Source: Saccharopolyspora_C sp047200635
Lineage (GTDB): Bacteria > Actinomycetota > Actinomycetes > Mycobacteriales > Pseudonocardiaceae
DNA length: 64,000 nucleotides
Direction: 5' to 3'
Assembly (NCBI RefSeq): GCF_047200635.1
Contig: NZ_JBJZOI010000008.1
Location: 1 to 64,000, forward strand
Below are positions 25,252-33,256 of the stretch, one piece after another. The position numbers were made by a program, and so were the translations under genes. The first letter of the stretch is position 1, and each line of letters opens with the position of its first letter. The notes under the pieces are model-generated. The model worked only from the letters and a program-made list of their open reading frames with translations, was not told where the DNA came from and ran no database searches.

Positions 25252-26355
25252 ATGACAGAAGGACCGTCGTTCTCCCGGATTCCGAGCTCGCATCCCGCCA
25301 CCGACGCGCATCGCGCCGAGGTACTGGCGAATCCGGGGTTCGGTAAGTTCTTCACCGACCACATGGCGAGCGTGCGCTACTCGACCGAGCGCGGCTGGTA
25401 CGACGCGAAGATCGAGGCCTACCGCTCGATCGAGCTCGACCCGGCGACCACCGTGCTGCACTACGCGCAGGCGATCTTCGAGGGTCTGAAGGCGTACCGG
25501 CAGCCCGACGGCACGATCGCGGCGTTCCGCCCGGAGCAGAACGCGCGGCGCTTCCAGCGCTCGGCGCGGCGGATCGCGATGCCCGAGCTGCCCGAGCAGG
25601 TGTTCCTCGACTCGCTGCGGGAGATCGTCGACGTCGACCGGGCCTGGGTCCCGGAGGCGGGGGAGAGCTCGCTCTACCTGCGCCCGTTCATGATCTCCAC
25701 CGAGGTCAGCCTCGGCGTGAACCGCCCCTCCAACGAATACCTGTACCTGGTGATCGCCTCGCCCGCCGGGTCGTACTTCGCCGGCGGAGTCAAGCCGGTG
25801 ACGGTGTGGCTCGGCCACGAGTACGTGCGCGCCGCCCCCGGGGGCACCGGCGCGGCGAAGTTCGCCGGCAACTACGCGGCCTCCTTCGTCGCGCAGGCGC
25901 AGGCCGTGGAGAACGGCTGCGACCAGGTGGTGTGGCTGGACGCGGTGGAGCGCCGCGCGGTCGAGGAGATGGGCGGGATGAACCTGTTCTTCGTCTTCGG
26001 CTCCGGCTCCGAGGCGCGCCTGGTCACCCCGGAGCTGTCCGGCAGCCTGCTGCCCGGCGTCACCCGCTCCTCGGTGCTCCGGCTCGGGGAGGACCTGGGC
26101 CTGCCGGTCGAGGAGCGCCGCATCACCACCGACGAGTGGGAGAAGCGGGCCCGCTCCGGCGAGCTCACCGAGGTGTTCGCCTGCGGCACCGCCGCCGTGA
26201 TCACGCCGGTGGGGCACGTCAAGCACCAGGACGGCGAGTTCACCGTCGGCGACGGCCAGGCCGGTGCCGTGACGATGAAGCTGCGCGAGCGGCTCACCGC
26301 CATCCAGCAGGGCACCGCCCCCGACGAGCACCAGTGGATGGTCCCGCTCGCCTGA
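25252..26355 (+). CDS. ilvE: Branched-chain amino acid aminotransferase
   Basis: 367 residues, fold type IV PLP enzyme for the last step of Leu, Ile and Val synthesis. The phosphate and substrate region HYAQAIFEGLKAYR, the Schiff-base lysine Lys203 in GGTGAAKFAGNYA, the EMGGMNLFFV segment and FACGTAAVITPV are all in place. TACGGT (25240-25245) is 6 bases before the ATG at 25252, so the gene is probably leaderless. A small inverted repeat CTGAC-GGAG-GTCAG lies at about 25201-25214 but does not resemble a T-box. M. tuberculosis Rv2210c is in the same neighbourhood. Confidence 0.96.
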   Translation: MTEGPSFSRIPSSHPATDAHRAEVLANPGFGKFFTDHMASVRYSTERGWYDAKIEAYRSIELDPATTVLHYAQAIFEGLKAYRQPDGTIAAFRPEQNARRFQRSARRIAMPELPEQVFLDSLREIVDVDRAWVPEAGESSLYLRPFMISTEVSLGVNRPSNEYLYLVIASPAGSYFAGGVKPVTVWLGHEYVRAAPGGTGAAKFAGNYAASFVAQAQAVENGCDQVVWLDAVERRAVEEMGGMNLFFVFGSGSEARLVTPELSGSLLPGVTRSSVLRLGEDLGLPVEERRITTDEWEKRARSGELTEVFACGTAAVITPVGHVKHQDGEFTVGDGQAGAVTMKLRERLTAIQQGTAPDEHQWMVPLA

Positions 26356-26373
26356 GCGCTTCCCCATTGCTTC

Positions 26374-26403
26374 GGCGCCCTCCTCGTGATCGAGGAGGGC
26401 GCC
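26374..26403 (+). terminator. Terminator after ilvE
   Basis: A perfect 13-bp stem GGCGCCCTCCTCG/CGAGGAGGGCGCC with loop TGAT, followed by a T-rich GTTGCTTT. This is the most classical rho-independent terminator in the window. Confidence 0.9.
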
Positions 26404-26482
26404 GTTGCTTTCGGCCCGGGTCTGCTGTCGGTGCCCCGGCGTAGCTTCTCCGAGTGAACTGGAACACACCTGGGGAGTGCTC

Positions 26483-27565
26483 ATGTCCGAGCGAGTTCTG
26501 CTGCTCATCGGCACCCGCAAGGGGCTCTGGCTGGCGCGCCGCCGTGGTCGTGCGGCCTGGGAGATCACGGGACCGCACCTGCCGATGGCGGAGATCTGCG
26601 CCGTCGCCGCCGACACCCGGGGCGCGCCCCGGATTCTGGTCGGTGCCTCCAGCACCCACTTCGGGCCGAGCGTCGTCACCAGCGACGACCTCGGGGCGAG
26701 CTGGCAGGAGCCGGAGTCGGCGCCGATCGCCTTCCCCTCCGGCACCGGGGCCGCGCTGGAACGGGTGTGGCAGCTCGCGCCCGGCCCGGTCGACGCGCCG
26801 GAGGTCGTCCACGCGGGGACCCAGCCCTCCGCCCTGTTCCGCTCCGAGGATCGGGGGCGGACCTTCCAGCTGGTCCGCGGGCTGTGGGACCACCCGCACC
26901 GGGAGCGCTGGGAACCCGGGTTCGGCGGCCAGGCCGTGCACACCGTGCTCGCCCACCCGCGCGACCCCAGCCGCGTGGTGGTCGCGATGTCGGCCGGCGG
27001 CGTCTACCGCACCGAGGACGGCGGGAGCAGCTGGCTGGCGAGCAACACGGGCATCAGGGCCTACTTCCTGCCCGACGAGTACCCCGAGTTCGGCCAGTGC
27101 GTGCACAAGATCGCCCAGCACCCGGCGAGGCCGGAGCGGTTCTTCCTGCAGAACCACCACGGCGTCTACCGCAGCGACGACGGCGCGGTGACCTGGCGGT
27201 CCATCGCCGAGGGCCTGCCCAGCGATTTCGGCTTCCCGATCGTCACCCACCCGCACCGGCCGGACGTGGTGTTCGGGTTTCCGCTGACCGCCGACATGAG
27301 GCGCTTCCCGCCCGGCGGGCGCTGCCGCGTGCACCGCAGCGAGGACGCGGGGGAGACCTGGACCGCGCTGTCGGAGGGCCTGCCCGACCAGTTCTGGTCG
27401 GCGGTGATGCGCGATGCGATGTGCACCGACGACGCGGACCCGGCCGGGGTGTACTTCGGTTCGCGCAGCGGTGAGGTGTACGCGGGCAGCGGCGACGGGG
27501 ATCGCTGGGAGCTGGTCGCCGCGCACCTGCCCGACGTGCTGTCGCTGCGCGCGATGACCTGGTGA
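26483..27565 (+). CDS. Asp-box (BNR) beta-propeller protein
   Basis: 360 residues. At least five Asp-box motifs (SxDxGxxW type) are readable: TSDDLGASW, RSEDRGRTF, RTEDGGSSW, RSDDGAVTW and RSEDAGETW, spaced as in sialidase-like or sortilin/YCF48-like propellers. Sialidase catalytic residues cannot be identified, so the exo-alpha-sialidase label often given is not supported. No signal peptide is visible; it is probably cytoplasmic. GGGGAG precedes the ATG at 26483. A MoaD/ThiS-like gene follows within a few bases, and this pairing recurs in actinobacteria. Confidence 0.85.
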   Translation: MSERVLLLIGTRKGLWLARRRGRAAWEITGPHLPMAEICAVAADTRGAPRILVGASSTHFGPSVVTSDDLGASWQEPESAPIAFPSGTGAALERVWQLAPGPVDAPEVVHAGTQPSALFRSEDRGRTFQLVRGLWDHPHRERWEPGFGGQAVHTVLAHPRDPSRVVVAMSAGGVYRTEDGGSSWLASNTGIRAYFLPDEYPEFGQCVHKIAQHPARPERFFLQNHHGVYRSDDGAVTWRSIAEGLPSDFGFPIVTHPHRPDVVFGFPLTADMRRFPPGGRCRVHRSEDAGETWTALSEGLPDQFWSAVMRDAMCTDDADPAGVYFGSRSGEVYAGSGDGDRWELVAAHLPDVLSLRAMTW

Positions 27566-27575
27566 GGTGGTGGCG

Positions 27576-27857
27576 ATGCGCGTGACGCTGGTGTTGCCGA
27601 GGTCGCTGCGCGAGCACGCGGGAGGCAGCGCGGTGCTGGAGGTCGAACCAGGGCAGGCCACGCTGGCCGGTGTGCTGGACGCGGTCGGCACCCGGCACCC
27701 GGCCCTGGAGCGGCGGCTGCGGGACGAGCGCCGCCAGCTGCGGCGCTACGTCAACTTCTACCTGGACGGCGAGGAGTGCCGATGGCTCGCGGGCGCGGAT
27801 TCGCCGGTGCGCCCGGGAACCGAGGTCCGGATCATCCCCTCGGTGGCCGGGGGATGA
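27576..27857 (+). CDS. MoaD/ThiS-family ubiquitin-like protein
   Basis: 93 residues from the ATG at 27576; in-frame GTGs at 27567 and 27570 are alternatives. The beta-grasp pattern is present: MRVTLVLPRSLREH, LEVEPGQATLAGVLDAV, YVNFYLDGEE and EVRIIPSVAGG. It ends exactly in Gly-Gly, as needed for activation by a ThiF/MoeB-type E1 and thiocarboxylation or conjugation. MoaD itself makes molybdopterin, but no molybdenum or thiamin genes lie here. Because it is translationally linked to the Asp-box protein, the two probably act together. The sulfur acceptor or target is unknown. Confidence 0.85.
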   Translation: MRVTLVLPRSLREHAGGSAVLEVEPGQATLAGVLDAVGTRHPALERRLRDERRQLRRYVNFYLDGEECRWLAGADSPVRPGTEVRIIPSVAGG

Positions 27858-27866
27858 ACGACCCGG

Positions 27867-28619
27867 TCAGCCGAACGTGGAGATCACCAGCACCAGTGCG
27901 GTGCTGAGCTCGGCGGCGGCGCCGAGGACGTCGCCGGTGACGCCGCCGAAGCGGCGCCGGACGTGCGCGGTGAACACCAGCAGGAACGCTCCGGCCAGCA
28001 GCACCGCGACCGGTCCCGTCCAGAGCGCGCCCCCGTCGGCCCCGGCCGGCGCGGCCGACGCCACCAGCAGCACGATCCACCAGCAGGCCACCGCCCACCT
28101 CGGCTGGGTGCCCGCGACCAGCGCGCCCATGCCCTCCGGGCGCGCGGCGGGCAGGCCCCGGCGGCAGCAGAGCACGAACGCGCCCCTGCCCACCGCGCAG
28201 GCCAGCACCACCACCAGCCACCGCCCGCTCGCCGCGAGCTCGGCCAGCGCCGCCGCCTGCGCGCCGAGCACCACGAACAGCGCCACCACCGCGAACGGGC
28301 CGGCGCCGCCGTCGCGCATCACCGCCAGCGCGCGCTCCGGCGGCCCGTAGCAGCCGAGACCGTCGACGGTGTCGGCCAGCCCGTCCACGTGCATCCCCCG
28401 GGTCACCAGCACCAGGGCCGCCACCACGAGCAGCCCCGCCAGCAGCGGCGGCGCGCCGAGCGCGCTCAGCGCCCACAGCGCGGCCGCTCCGAAGCCACCG
28501 ACCAGCGCCCCGACCAGCGGCGCCAGCGCGATGGCCCGGCGGCAGGAGCGGGTGTCGACCTCGCGCACGGGCAGCGGCAGCACCGTCAGCCAGGACAGCG
28601 CGAGCAGCAGCCCGTTCAC
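27867..28619 (-). CDS. cobS: Adenosylcobinamide-GDP ribazoletransferase
   Basis: 250 residues, integral membrane protein joining adenosylcobinamide-GDP and alpha-ribazole in the final assembly of the cobalamin nucleotide loop. The N-terminal FLTxLP-like motif appears as LSWLTVLPLP, and the acidic signature HVDGLADTVDGLGC is intact. Six or more hydrophobic segments follow. It is the last gene of cobU-cobT-cobS. The start is GTG at 28619, 33 bases after cobT, and its end lies 9 bases from the end of the converging MoaD-like gene. Confidence 0.93.
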   Translation of the reverse strand: MNGLLLALSWLTVLPLPVREVDTRSCRRAIALAPLVGALVGGFGAAALWALSALGAPPLLAGLLVVAALVLVTRGMHVDGLADTVDGLGCYGPPERALAVMRDGGAGPFAVVALFVVLGAQAAALAELAASGRWLVVVLACAVGRGAFVLCCRRGLPAARPEGMGALVAGTQPRWAVACWWIVLLVASAAPAGADGGALWTGPVAVLLAGAFLLVFTAHVRRRFGGVTGDVLGAAAELSTALVLVISTFG

Positions 28620-28652
28620 CGCCCGAGCACCGGCGCGTCCCCGGACCGCACC

Positions 28653-29759
28653 TCACAGCTCCTGGTCGTCGGCGTCCGGCCCCACGGCCTCGTCGGCGGT
28701 GGGCCCGCCGACCCCGGCTTCGCCGAAGGTCGCCATCTCCGCCAGCACCCGCACCGCCGCCGAGAGCACCGGCAGCGCGGTGACCGCGCCGGAGCCCTCG
28801 CCGAGCCGCATGTCCAGGTCCAGGATCGGGCTCAGGTCCAGGTGCTCCAGCACCAGCGCGCCGCCCGGTTCGGCCGAGCGGTGCCCGGCCAGCCACCACT
28901 GCCGCGCCCCGGGCGCGAGCTCCTCGGCGACCATCGCAGCCGCGCCCACGACCACCCCGTCCAGCAGCACCGGGGTGCGCCGCACCGCCGCTTGCGCGAG
29001 GAACCCGGCGAGCGCGGCGATGTCCGCACCGCCGCTGGTCCGCAGCAGCGCGATCGGGTCGTCCAGCACGGGCCGCGCGCGCCGCAGCGCGTCGCGGATC
29101 GCGGCCGTCTTGCGCATCCAGGCGTTGTCATCGATGCCGGTTCCCCGACCGACCACCGCGACCGGCTCGATCCCGGTCAGCGCGGCGATGAGCACCGCCG
29201 CCGAGGTGGTGTTGCCGATGCCCATGTCCCCGGCGATGAGCAGGTCCGCCCCGGAGTCGATCTCCTCGTCGGCGGAGTCCCGGCCGGCCGCCACCGCGGC
29301 CAGCGCCTGCTCCTGGGTGAGCGCGTCCTCGCGATCGATCGAACCGGAACCGCGCCGCACCTTCCGCGCGGACACGGAGTTCGGGGTCTCGGCGTCCACA
29401 CCCACGTCCAGCACCCGGACCGTCGCGCCGTTGGCGCGGGCCAGGGCGTTCACCGCCGCCCCGCCGTCCAGGAAGTTGCGCACCATCTGGCCGGTGACCT
29501 CGCTGGGGTAGGCGGACACGCCGTGCCGGGCGACGCCGTGGTCCCCCGCGAAGATCACGACGCGGGGGCGTTCGAACGCCCGCGGGGGGCAGCTGCCCTG
29601 GCGGGCCGCGACCCACACCCCGAGTTCCTCCAGCCTGCCCAGCGACCCGGCGGGCTTGGTGAGCTGCTCCTGCCTGGCCACCGCCTGCCGCCGCGCCTGG
29701 TCGTCCGGCGCCGCCACGGCGCCGAAGCTGATCGGGGTGCTCTCGGGTGCGGTGGACAA
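28653..29759 (-). CDS. cobT: Nicotinate-nucleotide-dimethylbenzimidazole phosphoribosyltransferase
   Basis: 368 residues. It makes alpha-ribazole phosphate from dimethylbenzimidazole and nicotinate mononucleotide. Conserved blocks include KPAGSLGRLEELG, VVIFAGDHGVARHGVSAYP, DMGIGNTTSAAVL and the C-terminal RLGEGSGAVTALPVL containing the catalytic Glu region. The start is an unusual TTG at 29759, preceded by GGAGG about 7 bases upstream, which decides it. It lies between cobU and cobS in the same operon. Confidence 0.94.
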   Translation of the reverse strand: MSTAPESTPISFGAVAAPDDQARRQAVARQEQLTKPAGSLGRLEELGVWVAARQGSCPPRAFERPRVVIFAGDHGVARHGVSAYPSEVTGQMVRNFLDGGAAVNALARANGATVRVLDVGVDAETPNSVSARKVRRGSGSIDREDALTQEQALAAVAAGRDSADEEIDSGADLLIAGDMGIGNTTSAAVLIAALTGIEPVAVVGRGTGIDDNAWMRKTAAIRDALRRARPVLDDPIALLRTSGGADIAALAGFLAQAAVRRTPVLLDGVVVGAAAMVAEELAPGARQWWLAGHRSAEPGGALVLEHLDLSPILDLDMRLGEGSGAVTALPVLSAAVRVLAEMATFGEAGVGGPTADEAVGPDADDQEL

Positions 29760-29795
29760 GGGTTTACCTCCGTGGTCGACGCGGGTGCGGGATGC

Positions 29796-30356
29796 TCAGC
29801 GCAACCGCAACGGGACACCGGCGACGAGCAGCAGCACCTCGTCGCAGCGCTCGGCGAGCCGGGCGTTGAGCTCGCCGAGACGGTCGCGGAAAAGTCTTCC
29901 AGACCTGGTGGCGGGAACGATGCCGAGCCCGACCTCGGCGGAGACCAGCACCAGCCGCGCCGGGCAGCTCGCGACGGCCCGCTCCAGCTCAGCGCAGTCC
30001 CGGTCCACCCGGAGCAGGGCTTCCGGGTCGCGCTCCCAGGCCCCGGCGTCGTCGAGCGCGCCGGTCAGCCAGGTCGCCAGGTCGTCCACCAGGAGTGCGG
30101 GCCCGGCCGGCGGGGCCGCCCGCAGCGCTTCGGCCAGCGCGCCCGGACCGCCGACCTCGGCCGTGGTCCAGCAGGCGGGCCTGCGCGCGACGTGCGCGGC
30201 GATCCGCTCGGACCACTCGGGGTCGGCGGGATCGCGGCGGGAGGTCGCCAGGTAGTGCACGTCCTGGTCGCCGGCGACCAGCCCCTCCGCGTGCGCGGAC
30301 TTGCCGGAGCGGGCGCCGCCCAGCACCAGGGCCCGTCCCGGGCCGGAGTCGGGCAC
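29796..30356 (-). CDS. cobU: Adenosylcobinamide kinase / guanylyltransferase
   Basis: 186 residues. It phosphorylates adenosylcobinamide and transfers GMP to it. The P-loop GGARSGKSAHAE, YLATSRRDPADPEWSERIAAH (with the guanylylated His), and LLVDDLATWL are visible, as is LVSAEVGLGIVPATRSGRLFRD in the C-terminal half. The start is GTG at 30356, with AGGAGG 6-7 bases upstream. It is first in the cobUTS set. The short upstream space (86 bases) is filled by a terminator hairpin and shows no cobalamin riboswitch. Confidence 0.93.
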   Translation of the reverse strand: MPDSGPGRALVLGGARSGKSAHAEGLVAGDQDVHYLATSRRDPADPEWSERIAAHVARRPACWTTAEVGGPGALAEALRAAPPAGPALLVDDLATWLTGALDDAGAWERDPEALLRVDRDCAELERAVASCPARLVLVSAEVGLGIVPATRSGRLFRDRLGELNARLAERCDEVLLLVAGVPLRLR

Positions 30357-30399
30357 CGCGGAACCTCCTGCGATCGGGTGAAGGGCTGCCCGCACGGTA

Positions 30400-30438
30400 C
30401 CGCCCGCGGCACCGGTGGCGGGCCGGTGCCGCGGGCGG
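30400..30438 (-). terminator. Terminator after the aldo/keto reductase gene
   Basis: A perfect 16-bp stem (30400-30415 with 30423-30438, core CCGCGGCACCGG) and a 7-base loop, 4 bases after the stop. It isolates cobUTS from the upstream gene. Confidence 0.85.
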
Positions 30439-30442
30439 GCGT

Positions 30443-31426
30443 TCAGGAGCGGGTCTGACGGGGATCGGCGGTGACGAGCTCGCCGAGCACCTCGTCGATC
30501 CGGTCCAGCACCTCCTCGCCGAGCTCCACCCCGGAGGCCGCGGCGTTCCCGGTGACCTGCTCCGGACGGGAGGCGCCGATGATCGCCGCGGACACGTTCG
30601 GATTCTGCAACACCCACGCCACCGCGAGCTGCGCGGTCGTGAGCCCGAGGTCCGAGGCGATCGGCTGGAGCTGCTCCACCGCGCCGAGCACGTCGTCGCG
30701 CATCCAGCGCGAGATCATGGCGGAGCCACCGCCCTCGTCCGTGGCCCGCGACCCGGCGGGGGGCTGCTCACCCGGCCGGTACTTCCCGGTGAGCACGCCC
30801 TGGGCCAGCGGGGAGAACACGACCTGGCCGATGCCCTCGCGCTCGCTGGTCGGCACCACCTGGGGCTCGATGACCCGCCACAACATCGAGTACTCCGGCT
30901 GGTTGGAGATCAGCGGCACCGACAGCTCCCTGGCCAGCTCGGCGCCCCGGGTCAGCTGCTCGGCGGTCCACTCGGAGACGCCGATGTAGAGCGCCTTGCC
31001 CTGCCGCACCAGGTCGGCGAAGGCGGTCATCGTCTCCTCCAGCGGCACCGTCGGGTCGAACCGGTGCGCCTGGTAGAGGTCGACGTAGTCGGTTCGCAGC
31101 CGCCGCAGCGAGGCGTGGCAGGACTCCATGACGTGCTTGCGCCCGAGCCCGTGGTCGTTCGGACCGTCCCCGGTGGGGAAGTAGACCTTGGTGAAGATCT
31201 CCAGGCCCTCGCGGCGCTGCCCGGACAGCGCCCGGCCCAGCACCGACTCCGCGCGGGTGCGCGCGTAGACGTCGGCGGTGTCGAAGGTCGTGATGCCCGC
31301 GTCGAGCGCCGCCCGCACGCAGGCGTGCGCGGCGTCCTCCTCGACCTGGGACCCGTGGGTGAGCCAGTTGCCGTAGGCGATCTCGCTGATGGACAGCCCG
31401 CTGTTGCCGAGACGACGAAACTCCAT
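30443..31426 (-). CDS. Aldo/keto reductase, Kv-beta-like
   Basis: 327 residues, NADPH-dependent TIM-barrel reductase. The tetrad is visible: Asp and Tyr in FDTADVYARTRAE, Lys in IFTKVYFP, and His in YQAHRFDP. The C-terminal cofactor site AAIIGASRPEQV is typical of the AKR6/Kv-beta and YghZ-like group. The substrate is unknown. The ATG at 31426 has TAGGGT (31439-31434) 7 bases upstream, so the mRNA is probably leaderless and the gene stands alone between two hairpins. Confidence 0.9.
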   Translation of the reverse strand: MEFRRLGNSGLSISEIAYGNWLTHGSQVEEDAAHACVRAALDAGITTFDTADVYARTRAESVLGRALSGQRREGLEIFTKVYFPTGDGPNDHGLGRKHVMESCHASLRRLRTDYVDLYQAHRFDPTVPLEETMTAFADLVRQGKALYIGVSEWTAEQLTRGAELARELSVPLISNQPEYSMLWRVIEPQVVPTSEREGIGQVVFSPLAQGVLTGKYRPGEQPPAGSRATDEGGGSAMISRWMRDDVLGAVEQLQPIASDLGLTTAQLAVAWVLQNPNVSAAIIGASRPEQVTGNAAASGVELGEEVLDRIDEVLGELVTADPRQTRS

Positions 31427-31516
31427 GCGGGCAACCCTAGGTGCCCAGGACCGGCCCGGGCCTGATCGCCTCGGCACCCCCGCGCCCGCTGGAACACCCG
31501 CCGCGGGCTCGGCGCT

Positions 31517-31544
31517 CGACCGGTCGCGGCCTCGTGACCGGTCG
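31517..31544 (-). terminator. Hairpin after the DUF3043 gene
   Basis: A 9-bp stem CGACCGGTC/GACCGGTCG (31517-31525, 31536-31544) with a 10-base loop. Each arm is itself built on the palindrome GACCGGTC, so a protein-binding role is an alternative. Confidence 0.55.
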
Positions 31545-31594
31545 GTACCGCCGGTGCGGGCTCGACGGAGGTGGACCGGCAGGTTCGGCGGTCT

Positions 31595-32233
31595 TCAGCC
31601 GATGGTGTGGAAGTCCTTGGGGGTGAGGCGGGGGCGCGGAACCCGGAGGCGGCGGAGCTGCATGGCGCGGGTGAAGGCGTACCAGCCCAGCGACAGCGGG
31701 CGCTCGGTGTGCTCGGGGAACTTGGCGCGCACCCGCTTGTTCACCGCGCGGCCCAGCATCGTGCCCTCGAACACCATCGTCAGCAGCAGCACCAGGCACA
31801 GCAGGGTCGCGTACTGCTGCACCAGGATGTTCTGCACCAGGGTGGTCACGAACACGACCAGCACCAGCGGCATGAACATGCCCATCAGGTGCCTGCGGGT
31901 GTCGACGATGTCGCGCACGTGCGCGCGCACCGGCCCGCGGTCGCGCGGCATCAGGTAGCGGTCGTCGCCCGCCATCATGCGCTCGCGGCGCTCCCGGGCG
32001 GCCTTGCGGCGCTCCTCCTTGTTGCCGCGGGCGCGCTTCATCGCCTCGCGCTGCGTCTTCGGCGGCGGCGCCACCGGCCCGCGGCGACGGCTCTCCGCCT
32101 CGCGACGCTTCGGGGTGGGCCTGCCCTTGCCGGGGGTGCGGTCGCCTGCGGACTCCGCGGTGCTCTCCGCGCCCTCGGCGGGCACGTCGTCGGTCGCGGT
32201 CTGCTCAGCGCTGCTGCGGCGAAGGAACCTCAC
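31595..32233 (-). CDS. DUF3043 membrane protein
   Basis: 212 residues. The first 95 or so are highly charged (GKGRPTPKRREAESRRR, TQREAMKRARGNKEERRK). Two membrane helices follow (MGMFMPLVLVVFVTTLVQN; ATLLCLVLLLTMVFEG), then a basic tail. This is the DUF3043 family (Rv2206 in M. tuberculosis), function unknown. The start is GTG at 32233. GGAGGA touches the start codon, too close for a ribosome site, but TACCCT (32245-32240) stands 6 bases away, so a leaderless start explains it better. Confidence 0.87.
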   Translation of the reverse strand: MRFLRRSSAEQTATDDVPAEGAESTAESAGDRTPGKGRPTPKRREAESRRRGPVAPPPKTQREAMKRARGNKEERRKAARERRERMMAGDDRYLMPRDRGPVRAHVRDIVDTRRHLMGMFMPLVLVVFVTTLVQNILVQQYATLLCLVLLLTMVFEGTMLGRAVNKRVRAKFPEHTERPLSLGWYAFTRAMQLRRLRVPRPRLTPKDFHTIG

Positions 32234-32386
32234 TCCTCCAGGGTATTCGACGCCGCCAGGCCGGGCGCACGTGACCGCGCGTTCCGGGCGGAGCGGACGG
32301 CGGCGCCCGGTCGGGTGGCGCGGTGCGAGGACGTTCACGCGGGAATCCCGGCGGTCTGTGCCACCATGGAGGGCAGGTAGACGACC

Positions 32387-32410
32387 CGACTCGCTTCCAC
32401 GATCGAGTCG
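32387..32410. repeat. Inverted repeat upstream of erpA
   Basis: CGACTCG (32387-32393) and CGAGTCG (32404-32410) with a 10-base spacer, about 90 bases before the erpA start. It may be an operator in the divergent DUF3043/erpA region; it does not match an Fe-S regulator site that I know. Confidence 0.35.
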
Positions 32411-32498
32411 ACCCGCCCCGGCGGGGGAATACCTCGGACCGGTGCTGACGTTCCACGTCACGCCGGAAAGCGGACGAGCGAGACCTCTAGGGAGAGCC

Positions 32499-32861
32499 AT
32501 GACCGCCCAGACCACGACTGAGAGCGAGGCGCCCGCGCACGGTGTCACCCTGACCGACTCCGCGGCGCAGAAGGCGAAGGCGCTGTTGGAGCAGGAGGGC
32601 CGCGACGACATGCACCTGCGCATCGCCGTCCAGCCCGGCGGCTGCGCGGGCCTGCGCTACCAGTTGTTCTTCGACGAGCGCACCCTCGACGGCGACGCCC
32701 GGCGCGGCTTCGAGGGTCTGGACGTGGTCGTCGACCGGATGAGCGCCCCGTACGTGGAGGGCGCGGTCATCGACTTCGTCGACACCATCGAGAAGCAGGG
32801 CTTCACGATCGACAACCCCAACGCGGGCGGCTCCTGCGCCTGCGGCGACTCCTTCCACTGA
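32499..32861 (+). CDS. erpA: A-type iron-sulfur carrier protein
   Basis: 120 residues, HesB/IscA family. It delivers Fe-S clusters to target proteins. The three conserved cysteines are present: one in QPGGCAGLRYQLFFD and the pair in GGSCACGDSFH. The N-terminus is 15 or so residues longer than E. coli ErpA, as in mycobacterial Rv2204c. GGGAGAG precedes the ATG at 32499. Respiratory Rieske (QcrA) and lipoyl synthase genes in the same region are likely clients, but that is inference. Confidence 0.93.
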   Translation: MTAQTTTESEAPAHGVTLTDSAAQKAKALLEQEGRDDMHLRIAVQPGGCAGLRYQLFFDERTLDGDARRGFEGLDVVVDRMSAPYVEGAVIDFVDTIEKQGFTIDNPNAGGSCACGDSFH

Positions 32862-32874
32862 CGCGCTCCGCACG

Positions 32875-32905
32875 ACGGCCCGGCCCCGCCAGGGGACCGG
32901 GCCGT
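32875..32905. terminator. Bidirectional terminator between erpA and the S4 gene
   Basis: Stem ACGGCCCGG/CCGGGCCGT (32875-32883, 32897-32905) extended by CCCC/GGGG with one bulged A and loop GCCA. It lies between converging genes. Confidence 0.8.
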
Positions 32906-32919
32906 TCGCGCGTCCGGGG

Positions 32920-33132
32920 TCAGCGGGCCACGACCTGAACGACCTCCTCGCCCAGCGCGACCCGGTCCCCGGGAACGAGCTGGCGGCCGCGCCGGGTCTC
33001 GACCTCCTCGTTGACCTCGACCTCGCCCTCCTCCAGCAGCGCCTTCGCCTCGGCGCCGTGCTCGACGAGTCCCGCCAGCTTGAGCAGCTGGCCCAGCCGG
33101 ATGGTGCCTTCCCGGATCTCCACTTCGCGCAT
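32920..33132 (-). CDS. Small S4-domain RNA-binding protein
   Basis: 70 residues, essentially one S4 fold like YaaA/YbcJ proteins. Key features are IRLGQLLKLAGLVEHGAEAKALLEEG, then EVEVNEEVETRRGRQLVPGD as consecutive segments, the alpha-L motif seen in ribosomal and heat-shock S4 proteins. The likely ligand is structured RNA; the target is unknown. The start is ATG at 33132. Too short for most gene finders, but codon usage and the motif are convincing. Confidence 0.85.
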   Translation of the reverse strand: MREVEIREGTIRLGQLLKLAGLVEHGAEAKALLEEGEVEVNEEVETRRGRQLVPGDRVALGEEVVQVVAR

Positions 33133-33256
33133 GGCCGCATTCTCCGCCGCGAGCCCTCCGGCGCGGGCACCGGCTCGTGCGGACGGAGCATTGACTGAAC
33201 GGGGCGAAAGAACATGTGATCGTCCGGACGACACCCGACACCGAGAAGGTTGTCCG

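Noticed and set aside
26483..27565. Sialidase activity of the Asp-box protein
   Set aside because: Asp-boxes mark the fold only; the arginine triad, Tyr/Glu pair and a signal peptide could not be recognised.
30357..30442. Cobalamin riboswitch before cobU
   Set aside because: Only 86 bases, mostly taken by a terminator hairpin, and no B12-box-like sequence.
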